In this document: in pieces, positions 13,331 through 13,553 of the stretch | Numbering within the stretch: the stretch's first letter is position 1 | Layout of the letters: each line of letters begins with the position of its first letter | Origin: an uncultured Methanobrevibacter sp. | Lineage (GTDB): Archaea > Methanobacteriota > Methanobacteria > Methanobacteriales > Methanobacteriaceae | Direction: 5' to 3' | Assembly (NCBI GenBank): GCA_900319985.1 | Contig: ONQL01000042.1 | Location: 1 to 13,553 of the forward strand | DNA length: 13,553 nucleotides | Notes under the pieces: model-generated | Database searches by the model: none | The model's input: the letters and a program-made list of their open reading frames with translations, nothing else | Told to the model about the DNA's origin: nothing | Position numbers and translations under genes: made by a program

Positions 13331-13337
13331 AGGTGAT
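13331..13337 (+). promoter_or_regulatory. strong ribosome binding site of dnaK
   Basis: AGGTGAT matches the complement of the archaeal 16S rRNA 3' end perfectly and lies four bases before the ATG at 13342. It fixes the dnaK start and suggests strong translation from the grpE-dnaK transcript. The rest of the 46-base spacer is an A-rich run. Confidence 0.8.
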
Positions 13338-13341
13338 AATT

Positions 13342-13553
13342 ATGTCTGACTCTAAAAAAGAAAAAATTATTGGTATCGATTTAGGAACAAGTAACTCAGC
13401 TGCATCTGTACTTGTAGGAGGTAAACCAACCCCAATTCCTTCCGCTGAAGGAGCAAGTCAATATGGTAAATCCTTCCCAAGTTATGTTGCATTTACTGAT
13501 GACGGTCAAATGTTAGTTGGTGAACCTGCAAGAAGACAAGCAGTTACAAACCC
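13342..13553 (+). CDS. dnaK: molecular chaperone DnaK (Hsp70), 5' part only
   Basis: The frame opens at 13342 and runs out of the window without a stop after 70 full codons. The N-terminus carries the Hsp70 phosphate-binding loop IIGIDLGTSNSAASV, followed by GKSFPSYVAF and LVGEPARRQAVTNP, all standard for the ATPase domain of DnaK. DnaK binds exposed hydrophobic peptides in an ATP-driven cycle with GrpE, encoded just upstream, and DnaJ. The spacing IDLGTSNS lies near residue 12. The start is fixed by a perfect ribosome site. The remaining about 550 residues are expected to lie beyond the edge. Confidence 0.97.
   Translation, partial: MSDSKKEKIIGIDLGTSNSAASVLVGGKPTPIPSAEGASQYGKSFPSYVAFTDDGQMLVGEPARRQAVTN

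Overview
The window looks like chromosome of a methanogenic archaeon of the order Methanobacteriales, most likely Methanobrevibacter or a close relative. The evidence is very AT-rich DNA, archaeal TATA boxes of the form TTTATATA preceded by purine-rich BRE-like bases, archaeal tRNAs without encoded CCA, an archaeal GatB, LarB and HypF (nickel enzyme biology), a bacterial-type GrpE/DnaK pair, and a teichoic-acid-type export and polymerase cassette of a kind annotated in Methanobrevibacter genomes. The genus is inferred from gene content and protein style; no search was run.

Layout. 1-290: three tRNA genes on the minus strand (Asn, a CAT tRNA, Glu). 486-1466: a radical SAM protein with an unusual C-x4-C-x2-C cluster motif. 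1616-4077: a tight plus-strand operon of gatB, a CBS-pair/ParB-like fusion gene, and hisE. 4112-8731: a second plus-strand unit encoding an ABC-2 polysaccharide-type permease, its ATPase, a small membrane-anchored protein of unknown function, and a large protein that joins a GT2-like domain to a CDP-glycerol glycerophosphotransferase (TagF-like) domain. 8749-9513 (minus) larB and 9566-11806 (plus) hypF diverge from a 52-base gap holding a single, perfectly palindromic TATA box. 11862-12437 (minus) is a winged-helix regulator. It is followed by a 306-base regulatory region and then grpE (12744-13295) and the start of dnaK (13342 to the window edge).

How the genes fit together. The cassette at 4112-8731 looks like a cell-surface glycopolymer system: the TagF-like enzyme would build a polyol-phosphate-type polymer, the ABC pair would export it, and the glycosylation-prone membrane protein would act outside. 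larB and hypF both serve nickel enzymes (nickel pincer nucleotide and [NiFe]-hydrogenase CN ligand synthesis) and appear to share one promoter element. The winged-helix regulator stands divergent to grpE-dnaK and is a candidate regulator of this chaperone operon.

Regulatory signals worth attention: five genes (486, 4112, 9513, 9566, 12437) have no Shine-Dalgarno sequence but carry a TATA-like box centred 25-29 bases before the start codon, as expected for leaderless mRNAs. Inner operon genes and grpE/dnaK have Shine-Dalgarno sequences. The region upstream of grpE holds a very strong promoter whose predicted start falls inside a 31-base dyad, and beyond it a set of mutually exclusive RNA pairings. 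Together these are the least explained part of the window.
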